This document shows, piece after piece, positions 63,076 through 64,000 of a DNA stretch of 64,000 nucleotides (within the stretch, counting starts at the first letter, position 1; each line of letters starts with the position of its first letter). A program made the translations under genes and the position numbers. Under the pieces are notes generated by a model. It was not told the DNA's origin and searched no databases. It saw only the letters and a program-made list of their open reading frames with translations. The DNA comes from Candidatus Campylobacter infans. GTDB taxonomy: Bacteria > Campylobacterota > Campylobacteria > Campylobacterales > Campylobacteraceae. The stretch covers positions 16,097 to 80,096 of the forward strand of contig SPMW01000004.1 of the NCBI GenBank assembly GCA_009827235.1. The letters are read 5' to 3'.

Positions 63076-63705
63076 TTACATAGTTTCTACACATTCTTTT
63101 TTGCAAAAAAGCTTTATTTCATCACTATTTCCGCTTTCATAAAATTTAACTAATTTTGTGAAAAACTCATTCATATTTTGTTGCCTTACCGCAAAAATAC
63201 CTAGTCCATTTTCAATCAAAATTTTATTTGCCACTAGCATTGCAGTTCTTTTATTGCCGTCAAAAAATAGCTGGCTTCTCATAATATATAGCATTAAATC
63301 AAGTGCAATATCTTCTTTGTCATCATTTTTTAAAATTTTATTAATACTACTTTTTACTTCATAATCAATAGGCAAATTTGGTCTATAATCAGTTCCTGAT
63401 AATCTTATATTTGCGGCTCTTAAAAAGCCTGACTTATAGACTAAATCTCTACCGACTAATCTATTAAAATCTTGTATACAACCTAAATTCACCTCTTCAT
63501 TAATTATATCAAAGAGATATTGCCAAGCTCGCTTTAGGTTTAAAATAATAGTTAAATCTTCTATCGTCTTATTTGCTACTGAAAAACCGTCTATTATCAT
63601 TTGTGTTTCAGGAAACGTAACATTAACGCCCTCTAAATTTGCTGATTTCCATATAGTATCGACTAAATTTCTTTTGGCAAAAAATATATTTTCTTCTTGT
63701 GTCAT
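63076..63705 (-). CDS. Fic/Doc-family protein, altered catalytic motif
   Basis: A 209-residue protein with the Fic core. The loop QLFFDGNKRT (145-154) corresponds to HPFxDGNxRT, with Gln in place of the catalytic His. The N-terminal SANLEG (21-26) matches the class II inhibitory motif (S/T)xxxE(G/N). Fic enzymes transfer AMP or other moieties to target proteins. The His-to-Gln change suggests a non-AMPylating or inactive subfamily. It is in the same minus-strand run as the small gene and kinase. Confidence 0.82.
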   Translation of the reverse strand: MTQEENIFFAKRNLVDTIWKSANLEGVNVTFPETQMIIDGFSVANKTIEDLTIILNLKRAWQYLFDIINEEVNLGCIQDFNRLVGRDLVYKSGFLRAANIRLSGTDYRPNLPIDYEVKSSINKILKNDDKEDIALDLMLYIMRSQLFFDGNKRTAMLVANKILIENGLGIFAVRQQNMNEFFTKLVKFYESGNSDEIKLFCKKECVETM

Positions 63706-63729
63706 TTTATTAACCTAGCCTTCAAATAA

Positions 63730-63963
63730 CTAATTTTTAGAGTTTATCCATTCATTTAAGGCTTGATTTATTATATAGTTTTGACTTCTATCTACACTTA
63801 ATGCATAACGAGCAATTTTTTCTTTTAGCTCTTCATCAATGTAAATTAGCTTAGCTATTTTTTGCTTTTTTATGCTTAGTTTATCGGCATTATTTTCGAT
63901 AAACTCTTGCTCTGCTTGACTAAAACTCTCTTTATTCTTATTTTTAAATGGATTATCTTGCAT
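63730..63963 (-). CDS. Ribbon-helix-helix-like small protein
   Basis: A 77-residue protein. The C-terminal half (KLIYIDEELKEKIARYALS, then SQNYIINQALNEWIN) is a clear ribbon-helix-helix pattern (beta strand then two helices) as in plasmid CopG or antitoxin repressors, with an N-terminal acidic tail. It lies 24 bases upstream of the Fic gene and might repress this run or be its antitoxin. Confidence 0.65.
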   Translation of the reverse strand: MQDNPFKNKNKESFSQAEQEFIENNADKLSIKKQKIAKLIYIDEELKEKIARYALSVDRSQNYIINQALNEWINSKN

Positions 63964-64000
63964 TTTTTCTCCTTTATTTTTTTCGTAATTTTGGTAAAGT

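Overview
The window is AT-rich, and its gene set and order point to Campylobacter or a close relative (Campylobacterota). It has dnaA-dnaN-gyrB, the fliY-fliM-fliA-(small membrane protein)-flhG-flhF-folK-aroQ block, a purB-pseudouridine synthase pair, a dynamin-like pair, pseC, a futalosine-pathway deaminase, promoters of the TGnTATAAT/TACAAT type and long poly-G tracts. The species cannot be fixed from the sequence alone.

Layout: 1-3.2 kb holds gyrB (partial), dnaN and dnaA on the minus strand with origin-like DnaA-box clusters on both sides of dnaA. 3.2-8.4 kb has ruvC, then a minus-strand run recA-eno-(acyltransferase)-ybjQ-(fragment)-ftsB-like-AMIN. The acyltransferase is broken at a 9-G tract and looks like a phase-variable gene in the OFF state. 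8.5-15.8 kb holds dxs (with an internal 24-bp tandem repeat), a P-loop ATPase and dnaE. 15.9-19.1 kb has a DUF2972-like gene with a 10-G tract inside its promoter, then putP. 19.1-28.5 kb has two dynamin-like GTPases, an exported ATP-dependent DNA ligase, pseC, trpBA and a decayed methyltransferase locus. 28.8-41 kb has a pseudouridine synthase, a methyltransferase, purB (with a parS-like palindrome in its leader), the flagellar regulatory and motor-switch block, folK, a metallopeptidase, aroQ and the deaminase.

41-48 kb carries the S10-spc ribosomal protein cluster from rpsJ to rpsH on the minus strand. It stops after rpsH, where rplF-rplR-rpsE would normally follow. The stop is marked by a terminator hairpin, a perfect 13 x 13-bp tandem array and a GC-rich hairpin, which suggests a rearrangement breakpoint. 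If replication starts at the dnaA locus, this cluster is transcribed head-on to the fork.

48-58 kb has a cyclophilin, yebC, a serine-type transporter, copZ-copA, leuC, an NFACT protein, moaD-moaE, a large structured GC-rich element and two overlapping methyltransferase-like genes. 58.5-64 kb is an accessory scrap heap: a decayed 5' fragment of gyrA fused to an IS605-type TnpB remnant, a frameshifted IS607-family element, a toxin-antitoxin pair whose toxin is frameshifted, and a minus-strand cluster of a ribbon-helix-helix-like protein, a Fic/Doc-like protein with an altered catalytic histidine, a small ORF and a HipA/CtkA-like kinase. This last cluster and the phase-variable loci are the most likely places for undescribed biology. 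No rRNA, tRNA or CRISPR array was recognised.
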